A stretch of 64,000 nucleotides of DNA from Clitopilus passeckerianus (lineage: Eukaryota; Basidiomycota; Agaricomycetes; Agaricales; Entolomataceae): the NCBI GenBank assembly GCA_944990035.1, contig CALYLX010000127.1:868001-932000 (forward strand). Reading direction: 5' to 3'. The translations under genes and the position numbers were made by a program. Of this stretch, positions 59,803-64,000 are shown piece after piece. The notes under the pieces are model-generated. The model saw only the letters and a list, made by a program, of their open reading frames with translations. It did no database searches and was not told the DNA's origin. The stretch's first letter is position 1; each line of letters opens with the position of its first letter.

Positions 59803-64000
<4,198 letters not shown>

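Overview
The window is nuclear DNA of a filamentous basidiomycete, most likely an agaricomycete. Genes are compact and intron-rich, with introns of about 45-60 nt. The recognisable proteins are typically fungal: a pentafunctional AROM protein, a GT90 CAP10-like enzyme, Rax1, Mo25/Hym1, F-box proteins and expanded agaric membrane and zincin families. All exon models were read by eye from splice signals and reading frames; no database or program was run.

Layout. 1-3240 (+) is the 3' part of a gene that appears to fuse an MLKL-like helical N-terminus, a TKL-type protein kinase and a complete Rho GTPase with a CAAX end. 4655-6619 (-) is a secreted histidine acid phosphatase. 7127-8654 (+) is a secreted PI-PLC-like phosphodiesterase. 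8655-12311 is gene-poor and holds one probable decayed gene. 12312-13509 (+) is a beta-propeller lactonase-like protein.

13912-18203 holds a divergent gene pair: an astacin-like zinc metallopeptidase (-) and a homologous pseudopeptidase (+) that has lost its zinc site. They are separated by a 1.56 kb intergenic region rich in a bipartite motif, AGGCR-N10/11-CCGGA. The same pair occurs again, inverted, at 36101-40495. The two copies are nearly identical over 4.17 kb, but the identity ends abruptly inside both outer coding ends, where diverged homologous sequence continues. This looks like ectopic gene conversion between older inverted paralogous loci.

The 18 kb between the arms carries a small hypothetical gene, an F-box-like gene, ribosomal protein L24, glucosamine-6-phosphate N-acetyltransferase, Mo25, an uncharacterised gene, two F-box genes, a second lactonase-like gene and a GT90 glycosyltransferase. 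Beyond the right arm lie a 1358-residue CAMK-like kinase with a UBA-like region (42648-46876), a synaptobrevin v-SNARE with an 8-nt microexon and a start codon split by an intron (47529-48214), and a tandem array of four multi-spanning membrane protein genes (49178-57021). The window ends with a mitochondrial complex I subunit (NDUFA2/B8), a Rax1-like RGS protein and ARO1/AROM, which runs off the right edge.
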